NCBI GenBank assembly: GCA_029933635.1
Contig: JAOZNS010000060.1
Coordinates: 1 to 12,563 of the forward strand
Direction: 5' to 3'
DNA: 12,563 nucleotides
Source of the DNA: Candidatus Zixiibacteriota bacterium
Lineage (GTDB): Bacteria; Zixibacteria; MSB-5A5; SM1-73
In this document: positions 12,557 to 12,563 of the stretch, piece after piece
How positions within the stretch are numbered: the first letter of the stretch is position 1
Layout: the number at the start of each line of letters is the position of its first letter
Program-made: the position numbers and the translations under genes
Notes under the pieces: generated by a model
The model's database searches: none
The model's input: the letters and a program-made list of their open reading frames with translations, nothing else
Told to the model about the DNA's origin: nothing

Positions 12557-12563
12557 CAAGATA

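Larger units (their letters stand above)
12026..12563. other. Hairpin-rich non-coding right edge (538 nt)
   Basis: No credible gene is seen on either strand. It contains, from right to left, a terminator, a bulged inverted repeat (12495-12530), a chain of small hairpins (12409-12478), an A/T-rich hairpin (12339-12366), a strong minus-strand promoter (12312-12340) and a leader of about 280-310 nt before the Lnt-like gene. In the leader, GTCTGCTTCGTGCC and GACTGCTTGTGCT on the minus strand form an imperfect direct repeat. Confidence 0.6.

Noticed and set aside
1..12563. CRISPR arrays, insertion sequences, phage genes or toxin-antitoxin pairs
   Set aside because: I saw no regularly spaced repeats, transposase or integrase motifs, or small toxin/antitoxin pairs on either strand.

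Overview
The window is bacterial chromosome of moderate, slightly AT-rich composition. Every protein gene I can support, and the single tRNA, lies on the minus strand, so the text reads from high to low coordinates. Several things point to a bacterium with a Gram-negative-type envelope: an apolipoprotein N-acyltransferase-like membrane segment, a secreted protein with an IPTL-CTERM-type tail, and a secreted beta-rich protein. I cannot name the phylum. The mix of housekeeping genes with IPTL-CTERM and LytR_C proteins would suit an uncultured lineage, for example of the FCB type, but that is only a guess.

Right edge (about 12000-12563): a non-coding, hairpin-rich stretch. It holds an intrinsic terminator for a minus-strand gene beyond the window. 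It also holds a strong sigma70-type promoter (TTGACA-17-TAAAAT) that would give a leader of about 300 nt. Next come a multi-spanning protein resembling only the membrane half of Lnt (11288-11992) and a small secreted protein with an IPTL-CTERM-like C-terminus (10603-11133). A strong terminator hairpin at 10514-10560 closes this unit.

Centre (about 10480-4140): a coenzyme-biosynthesis cluster under a good promoter (TTGCCA-17-TATATT). The order is class I aminotransferase-like protein, folB, folK, deoxynucleoside kinase, panB, panC, panD, then a GlmU-like UDP-GlcNAc pyrophosphorylase domain. Folate and pantothenate synthesis are linked chemically, because PanB uses 5,10-methylene-tetrahydrofolate. 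The most striking gene is the first. It has the overall sequence of an LL-diaminopimelate/alanine-type aminotransferase but lacks the PLP-binding lysine and several other cofactor contacts. A compact block of three perfect GC-rich hairpins sits between panD and the glmU-like gene.

Left (about 3930-600): a second unit starting at TTGACA-16-TATATT, with a secreted beta-rich protein of unknown function, a membrane-anchored LytR_C-domain protein and ribosomal silencing factor RsfS. A 416-nt leader region follows, then transcription termination factor Rho. At the far left is a tRNA-Lys(TTT) gene with its own promoter and terminator.

Most genes are ordinary housekeeping. The items worth a second look are the PLP-lysine-less aminotransferase homologue, the three single-domain or degenerate versions of normally larger enzymes (aminotransferase, GlmU, Lnt), and the hairpin blocks at 4936-5006 and 12409-12556.
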